A stretch of DNA of 64,000 nt from Anodontia alba. Taxonomy: Eukaryota > Mollusca > Bivalvia > Lucinida > Lucinidae. The notes under the pieces are model-generated. The model was given only the letters and a program-made list of their open reading frames with translations. It did not search any database and had not been told where the DNA came from. Below, in pieces: positions 41,977 through 51,881 of the stretch. How positions within the stretch are numbered: the stretch's first letter is position 1; every line of letters begins with the position of its first letter. A program made the position numbers and the translations under genes. Location of the stretch: NCBI GenBank assembly GCA_964016985.1, contig OZ024830.1:76601763-76665762 (forward strand), read 5' to 3'.

Positions 41977-42114
41977 GAAGAATTTAGAGAGTACCCGCCT
42001 GTTCTTAGGCATGCTGTATCAGTAGCCAGGAGAATTCAGGACCCTCTCATTGAGTTTGCTCAACTGTGTAACCAAGATGAAGATATTCTGTGTCTCAAAT
42101 ACCATCCTATGCAG
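41977..42114 (+). CDS. supt6h: SPT6 exon 21
   Basis: Residues 908-953, acceptor TTCTATTGTAG, donor GTACAG, phase 0 to 0. [20 protein letters not shown], then [26 protein letters not shown] is close to vertebrate. End of the YqgF fold and the linker to the helix-hairpin-helix. Intron 21 (42115-44410) holds a dispersed repeat (42150-42330), P7, a tRNA-like stretch (42655-42725), SINE-A, P10 and SINE-B. Confidence 0.97.
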
Positions 42115-42654
42115 GTACAGGCACTCCACATTTTCATTTGCATATTTAACCCTTAAGGTGAATGGATATACTTACAGGGGGGCGGGTGGGGGGTGGGGGG
42201 TAGGGGGTGGGCAACAATGTTGACTGTTTTTACCTCCCTTCTGAAAAGACTACTTTAAACGAAGAGAATTTGCTCCCAACCAGAAGTCACAAAAATTGTT
42301 TCCCTTGCAAAAAGGGCAGAAAAATTACTAAGTGTATCACGGTCATGTAAAATGCTTTGGGTAAAATCAGCAAATTGATATTTTTCTTATTTTTCCCAGA
42401 AAATTGGGTTTGACTTCTCATACAAATTTGTCCTGGGGCAACACTTTGCATGATGTGTCAATGCCCGTTTTCTGGAAAAAGTATGAAAAATGTTTTTAAA
42501 TTTCATCTGCTGCTGTCTAGTCTAGCAGGTTAGAGAAACTTACTATATGTATTTTCTGTTGTTTAATATCATTAGTCATCCACCCACAAGCCCACCCTGA
42601 GGGGGACTGTAAGTTTGCACTCTGTCTTTAACATTCCCTCCAGCAGAGATCTTG

Positions 42655-42725
42655 CCCTGTCTTAATGGCTCAGTAGAGCGTGAGCCTTCAGATAAGGAAG
42701 TTCTTCGCTCAGTCCTCAGCAGGAT
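42655..42725 (+). repeat. tRNA-like stretch
   Basis: TCTTAATGGCTCAGTAGAGC resembles an A box and GCTCAGTCCTCAGC a weak B box. No intact cloverleaf; probably a SINE head of a third type. Confidence 0.4.
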
Positions 42726-43145
42726 CATACCCAAGACTTTCAAAAGTCTACACGAGCTGCTCTTTTACTAGACATTTAGCATTATGAAAAAGAAATAGGT
42801 CTTCTGAGTGTTAGTATAATGTATCAAGTATGTTAGACTCAGAGGTCAAAATTTGGTACCAGTGACCCATGTCTGGTGTGCAGTACAACACCTTTAAAAG
42901 ATGTACCCACATTCAAAATTTGATAAGGGTAGGGTCCTTTAGAACAAGATAAGAAAGGATATCTGGTGCATAATCCCTGTACCTTTTGGCTTATATGCTT
43001 AAGGAAATTGGTGTATCAATCAGTACATATTTTGAAGATGGCAAGTCACATGTGACCTATCATATTTTGACCTCTTACATACACTTTAAAAGCAAGTTGT
43101 CTGGTGTGTGTCTACTAAAATGTGTGGTCTAGTCTTACAGACTTT

Positions 43146-43450
43146 GGCCGGCAGCGGTGGCTCAGTTGGATGCGCCGTCCAACTGAAGAACAGGAGGTCA
43201 CGGGTTCAATCCCGCCAATTTGGCAACATTCTTTTGTGGAGATTGATCATGAAATATTTTCTACGGTCATTCTCTCCTTTCCGCTGATTCAAGAAGGGCA
43301 GTTGTCAGTTTCTGGCAAAAGAATGTGCACAATACTGGTTAACCGCTTAGAGGACTAATCCTGCCCAGTAAACGTGTGGTTAGGGAAACTGACCGCGCTC
43401 AACATGACCCCAATGGGTTGACTGGGCCGTAAAACCTCAACACAAACAAA
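43146..43450 (+). mobile_element. SINE-A, full length with 12-bp TSD
   Basis: GGCCGGCAGCGGTGGCTCAG head to CTCAACACAAACAAA tail. The duplication CTTACAGACTTT is perfect (43134-43145 and 43451-43462). Confidence 0.93.
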
Positions 43451-43479
43451 CTTACAGACTTTATTGTATAGGTACATCT

Positions 43480-43930
43480 TAAGGCTGGCCCGATTAATCG
43501 GATAATTGATTAATTGATCGATAAATTCCACAAAAATGACTATCTTTACAGATTTGCTAATAATCGATCATTTGATTTATGTGTTTGTTACTTTACCGTA
43601 TTTACCCTTAGTATTCAGACACCTCACCATACTTCATCTAAAATTTGAACAAGTCCAATTTACTACCTACTTTTGTGTCTAAAATAGCTGGCTGAGTGGC
43701 AAACAGTGTAGACCCTGATGAGATGCTGCATTTGTGGCATCTCACCTGGGTCTACACTGTTTGCTCAGGCCTGTCTGACAAAATACATACAATAAAGTAT
43801 TGACAGATGATAGGGTCATGCTCAAACAGGTAATATTATGGTCAAATCTTCAGCGATTACTAATCGATTATCAATCGCAATGGCAGGACTGATACTCTAT
43901 TATCTTTTCAGCTCCGATTAGCCAGTCTTA
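43480..43930. mobile_element. P10 hAT-like MITE, 8-bp TSD
   Basis: TAAGGCTGGCCCGATTAATC and GCTCCGATTAGCCAGTCTTA, with GTACATCT at 43472-43479 and 43931-43938. Core hairpin GCAAACAGTGTAGACCCTGA / GGGTCTACACTGTTTGC. Same layout as the copy in intron 14. Confidence 0.92.
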
Positions 43931-43959
43931 GTACATCTGTAGAAGATATCTCATATAAA

Positions 43960-44370
43960 TTGAGACCTTTTCTGGAGGCGCTTTAGAAAGCTAGAGGCAG
44001 ATAGCCTATAACTGTACAGAATCTTTCATTATTACCCTTTCATTCTCTTAATATGACTTAAAGGTGCCATATTCCTCAAAAATAGACATTTTATTATCCA
44101 AAAAAGGTTAATAAATTCATATATGATATTAATACAATCATAAAATGTGGCACCTGACTGCCTGTAAAATTTCAGTAAGGCTCGCGTTCTTGAAATGAAA
44201 TGATTTTTTTATCGTATTTCTCAATTAATGTTGCCAACATTAATTCAGAGATACGATAAAAAATCATTTCATTTTTGATCCAGTTCAAAAACTAGAGACT
44301 AACTGAAATTTGAAATGAGCCTTTAAATACTGTTAAAAGAGATGTAAAACATAAATCATTCATCATCTGC
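43960..44370 (+). mobile_element. SINE-B with a nested foldback
   Basis: GCCTATAACTGTACAGAATC and TTCATTATTACCCTTTCATT to ATATGACTTAA, then an insert (44059-44325) holding GAAATGATTTTTTTATCGTA / TACGATAAAAAATCATTTC. The SINE resumes as TTTAAATACTGTTAAAAGAG with a CATTCATCATC tail. The break is again at TTAA. Confidence 0.72.
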
Positions 44371-44410
44371 AGCAGGTTCAGTGTTAGCAAAGTCAGTGCA
44401 TCTTTTTCAG

Positions 44411-44578
44411 GATTCTATCCCGAAGGAGGACCTGCTGAATGCTTTGTACCTCGAGTTCATTAACCGAGTCAACGAGGTTGGAGTTGATGTCAATATGGCA
44501 GTAACCAACCCCCATACAGCTGCTCTTGTGCAATTTATTTCCGGTCTTGGACCAAGAAAAGGTGGCGCCTTGCTCAAG
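44411..44578 (+). CDS. supt6h: SPT6 exon 22
   Basis: Residues 954-1009, acceptor CTTTTTCAG, donor GTTTGT, phase 0 to 0. DSIPKEDLLNALYLEFINRV, NEVGVDVNMAVTNPHTAALV, QFISGLGPRKGGALLK. GLGPRKG with the following helix is the helix-hairpin-helix, also found in Tex proteins and likely to contact nucleic acid. Intron 22 (44579-45332) holds P7, a P1-type hairpin (44905-45045) and P7. Confidence 0.98.
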
Positions 44579-45109
44579 GTTTGTATTCTATCTTTGTGTT
44601 GCATTTGATAATAAATCTTACTTATAGATCCCCCAAAATGTATACACATGTAGTTTATTGTAACACAGTACAATTTAGCATGGGCTCTTATGACAAAAAA
44701 GTTAAAATAGCTCAAGGTTAGACACTTTTTCTAGCCAAAAAGGATTGTTAATTTTCTTATTTCTGCACAAAAACATTTCATGTGAATTTTCTCACAAAGA
44801 TAGATCTGAAGAAACAAAATGTCAGTCTTTTCTTTCCTTTGGAAAGTAAGACATTATGCCAGAAAATATGTGAATTTAGCTGATAATTAAGTTAAAGTTT
44901 GTTTTGTTTTTTTGCTCAGAAACATACCTTACGGCTACTCACAGGAATTGCCTTATGGCTACTCACTGGAATTGCCTCACTGAGGCAATTCTTGTGAGTA
45001 CTCGCAAGTTCAGTTTTTGTAGGGAAATATTAAAAAATTATCTTCTAAACACTCATTATCCGGACTGTCATATATTGTAAGAGAAATATTTTAAGCTGTC
45101 TTCTATTAA

Positions 45110-45300
45110 TGCTTAGCACTCTGGGTAAAATTTTCAGCAGACATTTTGAAATATTTTTCCCAGAAAATGTAATTTGATATTTCATGCAAATTGACACTAG
45201 TGGAGACTATTTGCATGGGTTGTCAAATCCTGTTTTCTGGAAAAAATAATAAATTATCATAAATTTTTTGCCTGCTGAATTAGCCCAGAGAATGCTAATG
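45110..45300. mobile_element. P7 MITE with TIRs
   Basis: TTAGCACTCTGGGTAAAATT, TTCAGCAGA on the left and TGCTGAATTAGCCCAGAGAA TGCTAA on the right. Core TTGATATTTCATGCAAATTG / TGCATGGGTTGTCAA. Confidence 0.82.
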
Positions 45301-45332
45301 GTTAATTCTGAATTAAACATTTCTGCTTCCAG

Positions 45333-45460
45333 ACATTAAGACAGTCAAGCAGTCGTCTTGAGAACAGAACTCAACTAGTCACTCTGTTTAGAATGGGTCC
45401 AAAAGTGTTCATTAATAGTGCTGGCTTCATCAAAATTGACACTAATAGTATTAGTGACAG
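45333..45460 (+). CDS. supt6h: SPT6 exon 23
   Basis: Residues 1010-1051, acceptor GCTTCCAG, donor GTAGGT, phase 0 to 2. [20 protein letters not shown], then [22 protein letters not shown] matches [20 protein letters not shown]. Completes the helix-hairpin-helix. Intron 23 (45461-47979) is a stack of SINE-B, three P5 elements, a duplicated acceptor and the long-TIR element. Confidence 0.97.
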
Positions 45461-45626
45461 GTAGGTACATTCTCTTATGACAGAAAAGGCCTAAATTTTG
45501 AAGGTTTTGAGAAAGCCTGAAAAAAAAAAATACAAAAATGACAAAACAAAAAAATGCTGTGTATCATCTTGACAAATAAGTACATTGGAGTTACCCTAAA
45601 TAGTCATCTTTTTTGTATGTTTGTGG

Positions 45627-45818
45627 CATCTGGGTGGCTGAGTGGTTAGCACTCTTGACTACGGTTCATTAGGTCCTGGGCTTGAATTAGGTCCTGGGTT
45701 TGAATTAGGTCCTGGCTTGAATCCTGCTTGAGCCAGCTCATAACTGTAGGGCACTTTATTACACAGAGCCTTGCATTATGACTTAATATCAGTTGGGATG
45801 TAAACCACCAAATTAATA
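45627..45818 (+). mobile_element. SINE-B with triplicated B-box region
   Basis: CTGGGTGGCTGAGTGGTTAG head, then TTAGGTCCTGGGCTTGAA, TTAGGTCCTGGGTTTGAA and TTAGGTCCTGGCTTGAAT in a row, so about 18 bp covering the B box is present three times. Body and GATGTAAACCACCAAA follow. Confidence 0.85.
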
Positions 45819-45841
45819 TTATTACTATGGTTTTAAGGTAT

Positions 45842-46089
45842 CAGGGCCCAGTTGTTCAAAGCGTCATTAGCTTAATGAACTTGTTAAGGGTCATTTCGTT
45901 AACTGTTTTAGCAGATTCAATATACAATATTCTGATATTTTTTACTGAAAAAATGTGAGTAGCTTTTGCACTGCAAAAGCTACTCACATTTTTTCAGCAA
46001 AAAATTTCAGCATACTTGCGTATCACTCGATGTAAATTTTAACGAATCGTTAACTAACGATGTTGTTAGTTTTGAACAACTGGGCCCTG
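45842..46089. mobile_element. P5 palindromic MITE
   Basis: CAGGGCCCAGTTGTTCAAAG and TTTGAACAACTGGGCCCTG; core TGTGAGTAGCTTTTGCACTG CAAAAGCTACTCACA. Confidence 0.92.
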
Positions 46090-46091
46090 GC

Positions 46092-46130
46092 TGTTTAGAA
46101 TAATAACAATAAATTCTTTCTGCAGGTAAG
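46092..46130 (+). repeat. Duplicated exon 24 acceptor, CAG|GTAAG
   Basis: TGTTTAGAATAATAACAATA, AATTCTTTCTGCAG repeats 47947-47979 (GTTTAGAATAATTACAGTAA, ATTCTTTCTGCAG), the real exon 24 acceptor, with three differences. Here the AG is followed at once by GTAAGCG, a consensus donor, so the site reads as acceptor and donor with no exon between. Both copies follow the right end of a P5 element. Confidence 0.82.
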
Positions 46131-46134
46131 CGTC

Positions 46135-46381
46135 CAGGGCCCAGTTGTTCAAAACTAATGATGTTGTTAGTTAACGTATCATTAAATCTTTGATCAATAA
46201 ATATGGCCTATTTGCTAATATTTTTGCTGAAAAAAATATAAGTAGCTTTTGCATTTGCAAAAGCTACTAATATTTTTTCAGCAAAAATACCTGTGAATTA
46301 AATAGTGTACTTACTAGAACAGTTAACATTTTGACCACTAATGAGCTCCTTAAGCTAATCGCTTTGAACAACTGGGCCCTG
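46135..46381. mobile_element. P5 palindromic MITE
   Basis: CAGGGCCCAGTTGTTCAAAA and GCTTTGAACAACTGGGCCCT; core AAGTAGCTTTTGCATTTGCA AAAGCTACT. Confidence 0.9.
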
Positions 46382-46591
46382 GTGGCCAAGTGATTAGCGT
46401 TCCTGCCTTCAGACCATGAGGTCCCTGGTTTGAATCCCACTGGAGGCAGAATCCAGCTCATGACTGTATGGTGCTTTATTGATCAGAGCCTTTCATTATC
46501 ACCCTTCCATCATCTCGATATGACTTAATTAATGTTGAATGGGATGTAAAACACCAAATCATCATCATCGTCATCATCATCATCATCAGTA
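46382..46591 (+). mobile_element. SINE-B, full length
   Basis: GTGGCCAAGTGATTAGCGTT head, CCTGGTTTGAATCCCACTGG B box, CTCGATATGACTTAATTAAT, GATGTAAAACACCAAATC and a (CAT)n tail. Confidence 0.88.
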
Positions 46592-46783
46592 TGATATGGC
46601 CCAATTATTCAAAACTAACAATGTCATTAGTTAACATATAGATAAAACTTTGATCATTGAATATGGCAAGTACACTAACAGTTTTGCTGAAAACATGTGA
46701 TTAGCTTTTGCATTTGCAAAAGCTACTCACATTTTTTCACTGTTAATTAGATACTGTACTTACTAGAACAGTTAACATTTTGA

Positions 46784-47485
46784 GGGTTCAGGACAACTCG
46801 GCCCAAAGACAAGTCGGCCCAGGACAACTCGGCCCCCAAAAAAAGTCGGCCCAAGACAACTTGGCCCGTCGTCCCAATTTCAGAAGACAACTCGGCCCAA
46901 ATCACCCAAACTGCAGAAGACCACTCGGCCCATAAAAATCAGACCAGGCACCTCTCAATGTATTTAAATAATTGAATGGTGGCACTTTTATAGCTCTGTA
47001 CCTGATGAATTCAGATAGCGAAACAAAGCTAAGGAAGCTAAATATACATATAACCGCATCCTACCCATTGCTCACACATGCAATGTGCATGTAACTCAAT
47101 TGTCTCAAATCAAATGAGCCACCCCAGTATCCATTTCTTTAAAAACTATTGGCTTGTATTTATACAGATCATGTCGGCAAATAAAAGAAAATATTTAAAC
47201 AAAGGTTGGCAATTTGTTATTGTTCAAACTTATTAACCATTAACCTTTGTCGGTTAAAGGATGGCAATTAACACTTAGTGAATTTCAGAGCTGGTTGTTA
47301 ATCAAATCAAACATTGAAATAGTTTAAGTTTGAATTAAGTCATTAAAAGAGATTAACCGCTGATTACTGATTAAAGCTGATTGGCTGCTGATTACCACCG
47401 TTCATGAAAGTCTCTTATAATTTTTTTTTAAAAGTTCGATTTTTTCACTTTTTTCATGACTGAATTCAAAGAATTCAAAGAATTT

Positions 47486-47528
<43 letters not shown>

Positions 47529-47907
47529 GGGTGAGCTTGAAGGATCTCACGCACTTTTATTTTCAACATTGAATAAATTGTTTCGATCACATACATTATG
47601 CTGCTATAACCATCAGATGTCATTTAAGTTAGAATATGTACTTAAGCGATCTGATCTAAGACATCTGCATATGCTTTTTATTCATCAGGTACAGAGCAAT
47701 AAAAGTAACACCATCCAATTATTTTAATACATTAAGAGGTGCCTGGTCTGATTTACATGGGCCGAGAGGTCTTCTAAAGTTGGGGCGATTTGGACCGAGT
47801 TGTCTTCTGAAATTGGGACGACTTGGGCCGAGTTGTCTTGGGCTGACTTTTTTATGGGCCGAGTTGTCCTGGGCCGACTTGTCTTTGGGCCGAGTTGTCT
47901 GTAATTC
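46784..47907. mobile_element. Long-TIR foldback element, Mutator-like, 9-bp TSD
   Basis: Inverted ends of about 170 bp built of repeats of GACAACTCGGCCCA / TGGGCCGAGTTGTC, including CAAAGACAAGTCGGCCCAGG and CAATTTCAGAAGACAACTCG on the left and their complements on the right, closing with ATCAGACCAGGCACCTCT / AGAGGTGCCTGGTCTGAT. Flanks ACATTTTGA at 46775-46783 and 47908-47916 form a 9-bp duplication. Long TIRs with 9-bp duplications are typical of Mutator-like elements; that class is inference. About 0.8 kb of interior has no transposase and includes (GATA)n at 47487-47526. Confidence 0.83.
47487..47526 (+). repeat. (GATA)n microsatellite
   Basis: About ten GATA units in a row, inside the long-TIR element. 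Confidence 0.97.
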
Positions 47908-47979
47908 ACATTTTGACCACTTATGTGCTTGTAAAGCTAACGATGCGTTTAGAATAATTACAGTAAATTCTTTCTGCAG

Positions 47980-48187
47980 TACGGAGGCCTACGTTGAAGT
48001 ACTAGATGGTTCAAGGGTTCATCCCGAGACCTACGAATGGGCGAGGAAAATGGCCGTTGATGCATTAGAGTATGACGATACAGCAGAGGATGCCAATCCT
48101 GCTGGGGCACTGGAAGAGATCCTTGAGTCACCTGAGAGGTTAAAGGACCTTGACCTTGATGCTTTTGCTGAAGAGTTAGAAAGACAG
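47980..48187 (+). CDS. supt6h: SPT6 exon 24
   Basis: Residues 1052-1121, acceptor TTTCTGCAG, donor GTGAGA, phase 2 to 0. [70 protein letters not shown], nearly identical to human SPT6 as I recall it. This is the death-like domain region. Intron 24 (48188-49463) holds P1, H9 with a SINE-A inside, and a core hairpin at 49347-49430. Confidence 0.98.
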
Positions 48188-48256
48188 GTGAGAAACTGAT
48201 TGTTGTTTTTACAGTAGATATTGGGCATAGCTCCAGATAAAGGGGGTAGCAGGTTA

Positions 48257-48366
48257 ATATTTTTCTTATTTCTCCACAGAAACATATGTTGTAGTACTCA
48301 TTAGGGCCTCAGTGAGGCAATTCTAATGAGTACCACAACTTTTGTTTTCATAGAGAAATAAGTAAA
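48257..48366. mobile_element. P1 foldback MITE
   Basis: TTTTTCTTATTTCTCCACAG on the left, CATAGAGAAATAAG on the right, ACTCATTAGGGCCTCAGTGA GGCAATTCTAATGAGTACC in the middle. Confidence 0.83.
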
Positions 48367-48744
48367 TGTCAATAATCTTCGCTTGGAAAAGTGCCATCAG
48401 TATACACTAGGCCAAACTGGCAGACAATGCAAGGATATCATTTTAAAATTTTTATAAAAGCATGGCTTAATAGTTCATAGATCTAAAAATTTTTGTTATT
48501 TCTGCACAAAAAACAGTATGTGTGGTCTTTCTTAGAATTGCCTCAGAAAGACATTGAGTGCTCACAAGATAGAATTTCATGCAGATACAATAAATATTCT
48601 TAAATGATCTGATAAGAATAACAAGGAAAAGCAAAAAACAAGCTCTGTAATAAGAAAAAAAAACAACAAAAATAGAGAAAAAAAAAAATAAAAATAAAAA
48701 ACAACATCTGCTAGGGTAAATATCCTAAAATTTTGGAACATTTT

Positions 48745-49272
48745 TATGCCCCCCCCCCCCCTCCCCCCTCAACACCGGAGGACCCAGCCGAGGTTGGCAA
48801 CATTCTTTCGTGGAGATTAATCATGAAATATTTTCTATGATCAATCTCTCCCTTCAGCTGATTCAAGAAGGGCAGTTGTCAGTTTCTGGCGAAAGAATGT
48901 GCACAATACTGGTTAACCGCTTAGAGGACTAAGCCTGCCCAGTAAGCGTGTGGTTAGGTAAATTGACCGCGCTCGACATGACCCCATTGGGTTGACGGGG
49001 CCGTAAAACCTCAACACAAACAAATACACCGGAGAGGGTAGGCCGCCATATATGTCTGGAAAAAGGATTCTGTTAGATATCTTTTGAAAAGATTAATGTA
49101 TTGGATTTATATTTTATACACAGGTATATGATCTTAAAATAAGATCAAGTTCAATTTAGGGTAAATCACCCAGTTATTATGGTAGTTATGGCCCTTTTTC
49201 AACTTCAGTTTTTGCAAAATGCTTGTTTCTTGGTGAGAATGGCCCCTGGGCAGGGGCATCTATGTCATATTT
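48745..49272 (+). mobile_element. H9: short Helentron-like element hosting a SINE-A
   Basis: Begins TTTTTATGCCCCCCCCCCCC (C-rich 5' arm) and ends GGGGCATCTATGTCATATTT, ATACATCTCTTGT. The ATGCCCC/GGGGCAT pair matches subterminally. A truncated SINE-A splits it at 48781-49025. Confidence 0.6.
48781..49025 (+). mobile_element. SINE-A, 5'-truncated, 9-bp TSD
   Basis: Starts at CCGAGGTTGGCAACATTC after a short leader and ends CAACACAAACAAAT. ACACCGGAG is duplicated at 48772-48780 and 49026-49034. Confidence 0.88.
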
Positions 49273-49346
49273 ATACATCTCTTGTATTCCATATTTTTTT
49301 GGCCTAAATTTTGCTTTTTCTGCAGTTGTTTCTTAAAATACTTAGT

Positions 49347-49430
49347 GGCAAACAATGTAGACCTTGATCAGACTGCTCTTTCTGGAGCAGTCTGATCTGA
49401 GTCTGCACTGTTTGCATATGCCATTTTGTC
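49347..49430. repeat. Core hairpin, CAGTG type, without TIRs
   Basis: GGCAAACAATGTAGACCTTG, ATCAGACTGC TCTTTCTGGA GCAGTCTGAT, CTGAGTCTGCACTGTTTGC. Same arms as the P2/P3/P4/P10 cores and the P4 apex. A twin is at 57470-57550 and a damaged one at 54828-54910. Confidence 0.78.
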
Positions 49431-49463
49431 AGAAATTTTTGAGTACAATGTTTTACTTTGCAG

Positions 49464-49611
49464 GGCTATGGAGACAAACATATCACTCTGTATGATATTA
49501 GAGCAGAATTGAATCACAGATATAAAGATCTGCGGACACCCTATCGGTCACCCACCAATGAAGAGAGATTTAACATGATTACCAAGGAAACGCCTGATAC
49601 ATTCTACATTG
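49464..49611 (+). CDS. supt6h: SPT6 exon 25
   Basis: Residues 1122-1170, acceptor ACTTTGCAG, donor GTAATA, phase 0 to 1. [49 protein letters not shown] matches vertebrate SPT6 almost residue for residue. Intron 25 (49612-50163) holds a SINE-C (49650-49875) and a P17/P1 hairpin (49985-50150). Confidence 0.98.
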
Positions 49612-50163
49612 GTAATACATTAAATTACAATCTTTTCTACAACAGGGTACAATGGGCAGAAGGGTGGTGTTGAGGGCCTGTTGTACTTTGCTGCAGATGG
49701 GGAAAAGGGGCACATCTTAGTTTTGTTATGTTTCTGAACTGCTTTCACTTTTCCCCTCACCCTGTATTTCTCTCTTTCCTCTTTTCTCATAGCTCTTTTG
49801 TCTCTTGTCTCCCTTTCTTTGGAAGACAACACAAAATGACCCATAAAGATTAATGTGACATTTAACAAGAACTCAGGGAAGACTCAGATCAGCCTGACCA
49901 TACCTTGTAGTGTCACCGAAGCCATTTCCAGTCATCAAGATATACATTGACCGTTGAGTTTGTAAACCCCCAACAAAGACCCTGCTCAGACCGTGATAAT
50001 TCTGGGATAATATTTTCCGTTTCTCCATAACAACATACATTGTTGGTACTCTTTAGAAGTGCCTTGCTGAGGCGCCTTTAATGAGTAATCACAATGTATA
50101 TTTTTATGAAGAACTGGAGAAAATTATCTCAGAATAATCGCACATATATATTTGTATTCACAG

Positions 50164-50312
50164 GTAAACTAATGCTGGTTCAGGTGCGTAATGTGGTTCA
50201 TAGAAAACCACATGGTGAACAGTTAGACCAGGCTGATCCTGTGAGAAATGAGGAAACTGGCCTCTGGCAGTGCCCTTTCTGTAATAAGAATGACTTCCCA
50301 GAACTCAGTGAG
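50164..50312 (+). CDS. supt6h: SPT6 exon 26
   Basis: Residues 1171-1220, acceptor TTCACAG, donor GTAGGT, phase 1 to 0. [60 protein letters not shown] is the conserved segment just before the S1 domain. Intron 26 (50313-51265) holds a P5 starting 13 bases after the donor and an old SINE-A (50860-51075). Confidence 0.97.
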
Positions 50313-50325
50313 GTAGGTTCAACTT

Positions 50326-50525
50326 CAGGGCCCAATTGCTCAAAACTAACAATGTCATTAGTTAACATATTGCTTAAAAACTTTGATCATTAAATATCAG
50401 CATATAAGCTAACATTTTTTTCAGCAAAAATACCTGTGAATTAGGTATTGTACTTACTAGAACAGTTGGCATTTTGACCAATAACAAGCTTGTTAAGCTA
50501 ACGATGCTTTGAACAACTGGGCCCA
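50326..50525. mobile_element. P5 MITE with deleted core
   Basis: CAGGGCCCAATTGCTCAAAA and GCTTTGAACAACTGGGCCCA remain, but the GAGTAGCTTTTGC hairpin is lost, leaving TTTTTTTCAGCAAAAATACC. Confidence 0.85.
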
Positions 50526-50859
50526 GATAAATATTGTCACATAAACTGGAGCTTCAGTTAAAACAGAAAAAGGTGTAACTGGAACTTCATGTAGAACACA
50601 ATTTTTAGGAGTAAAGGATGGTAGAGAAGTAAATATTTAAATGATTTTTTTTTTTATCTGAGCCACACAAGGCCACCCCACCACACCCCACCCCACGCCA
50701 CTGATATACACTACTATCCAGACAAACACCTGTGAACATATTACCTCCACTTTAGGACACTACAGTTTATTCAGGAATTCTTTTCATTAATTTCTACTAG
50801 ACTACCACATACATTTATACTCTAAATATAAACTTATAGATTAATGTTCTCAGTTCAAT

Positions 50860-51075
50860 CACATAACTTTCGTGGAGATTCATAATGAAATAATTTCTAC
50901 AGTCATTCTTTCCCTAATGCTGATTCAAGAAAGGCCAGTTTTAATGACAAAAGTATGTACACATTGTACTGGTTAACGGCTTAGTACACTACGCCACCAG
51001 GAAAAAATGTGAGTAGGTTAACTGACTAGCTCAATGCAATCTTAACAGTGTTGACTTGGGCTGTAAAACTCCAAA
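50860..51075 (+). mobile_element. SINE-A, divergent subfamily
   Basis: ACATAACTTTCGTGGAGATT, GCTGATTCAAGAAAGGCCAG, ACTGGTTAACGGCTTAG and TTGACTTGGGCTGTAAAACT. Shares AACAGTGTTGACT with the copy at 60105-60405, so the two form a subfamily. Confidence 0.7.
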
Positions 51076-51265
51076 TCAGAATCAAATACAGATGTACAGG
51101 GTGATCTGGACTTATGCTAGTCACAAGGAGCTCTTTCATAAATTGAGCATTGTTTTTTGTTGTAATCATGAAAGGTACTGGCAAACCTGCAGTTCTGCAT
51201 TACTGCAGTATGCGTATAGAATTTAGATATTCTTTCCATGGCTTTGGTAATTTGACTGTTTACAG

Positions 51266-51406
51266 GTATGGAGTCACTTTGATGCAGGAAGCTGTCCTGG
51301 CTCTGCTATTGGTGTCCGATGTAGGCTAGATAACGGATGTTCTGGCTTTATACACATAAAAAATCTCAGCGACAAAAAAGTCACAGATCCCAAAGACAGG
51401 GTTAAG
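51266..51406 (+). CDS. supt6h: SPT6 exon 27
   Basis: Residues 1221-1267, acceptor GTTTACAG, donor GTTAGT, phase 0 to 0. [47 protein letters not shown]. First part of the S1 fold: [17 protein letters not shown] is the S1 strand pattern. Intron 27 (51407-52123) holds (GT)n at 51417-51432, P2 and P7. Confidence 0.97.
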
Positions 51407-51516
51407 GTTAGTTTTGTGTGTGTGTGTGTGTGTTTGTTTGTTGTTTTTTCTGTATAGGGAATCACACAGATAAATGGAACTATTTTTCTTTCTTTGTTCA
51501 TAAGATGTGGTTGTAT

Positions 51517-51730
51517 TTAACCATTATCCTGCTGAATAAATTAAGATGACACGCCCATTTCTAATTTTCAGCCAATCAGATTTCTTGATCCAACTTGTTG
51601 ATATAAATTCACATACTTCATGACAAACAGTGCAGATCCAGATCAGTTGGCTTCTGAAGAAGCCAACTGATCTGGATCTACACTGTTTGCAAAGGCAGGA
51701 CATATCCGGGTTCAACAGGACAAGGATTAA
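51517..51730. mobile_element. P2 MITE
   Basis: TTAACCATTATCCTGCTGAA and TTCAACAGGACAAGGATTAA; central CAGTTGGCTTCTGAAGAAGC CAACTG. Confidence 0.88.
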
Positions 51731-51881
51731 TGTATATTTGGACGTTTTTTGTATTATAAAGACATATTCTTCTGGAGTTAATCCTTTGTCTCTGTAGTTT
51801 GTATTCTAATTTAATAATGATAATAAAAAAATATTTCAGAATGTTGTCTGCTACTCTTGTAACTGGCACTTAAGAATTAAC

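Larger units (their letters stand above)
46599..47950. mobile_element. P5 MITE split by a long-TIR element
   Basis: Left half GGCCCAATTATTCAAAACTA to GAACAGTTAACATTTTGA, right half ACATTTTGACCACTTATGTG and TAAAGCTAACGATGCG. It ends about 30 bases before exon 24. Confidence 0.82.

Noticed and set aside
48747..48756. Assembly gap suspicion at C runs (also 52776-52789 and the G run at 15605-15620)
   Set aside because: C-rich 5' ends are a feature of the H8 and H9 elements. The exact run length may be unreliable but the sequence on both sides is coherent.
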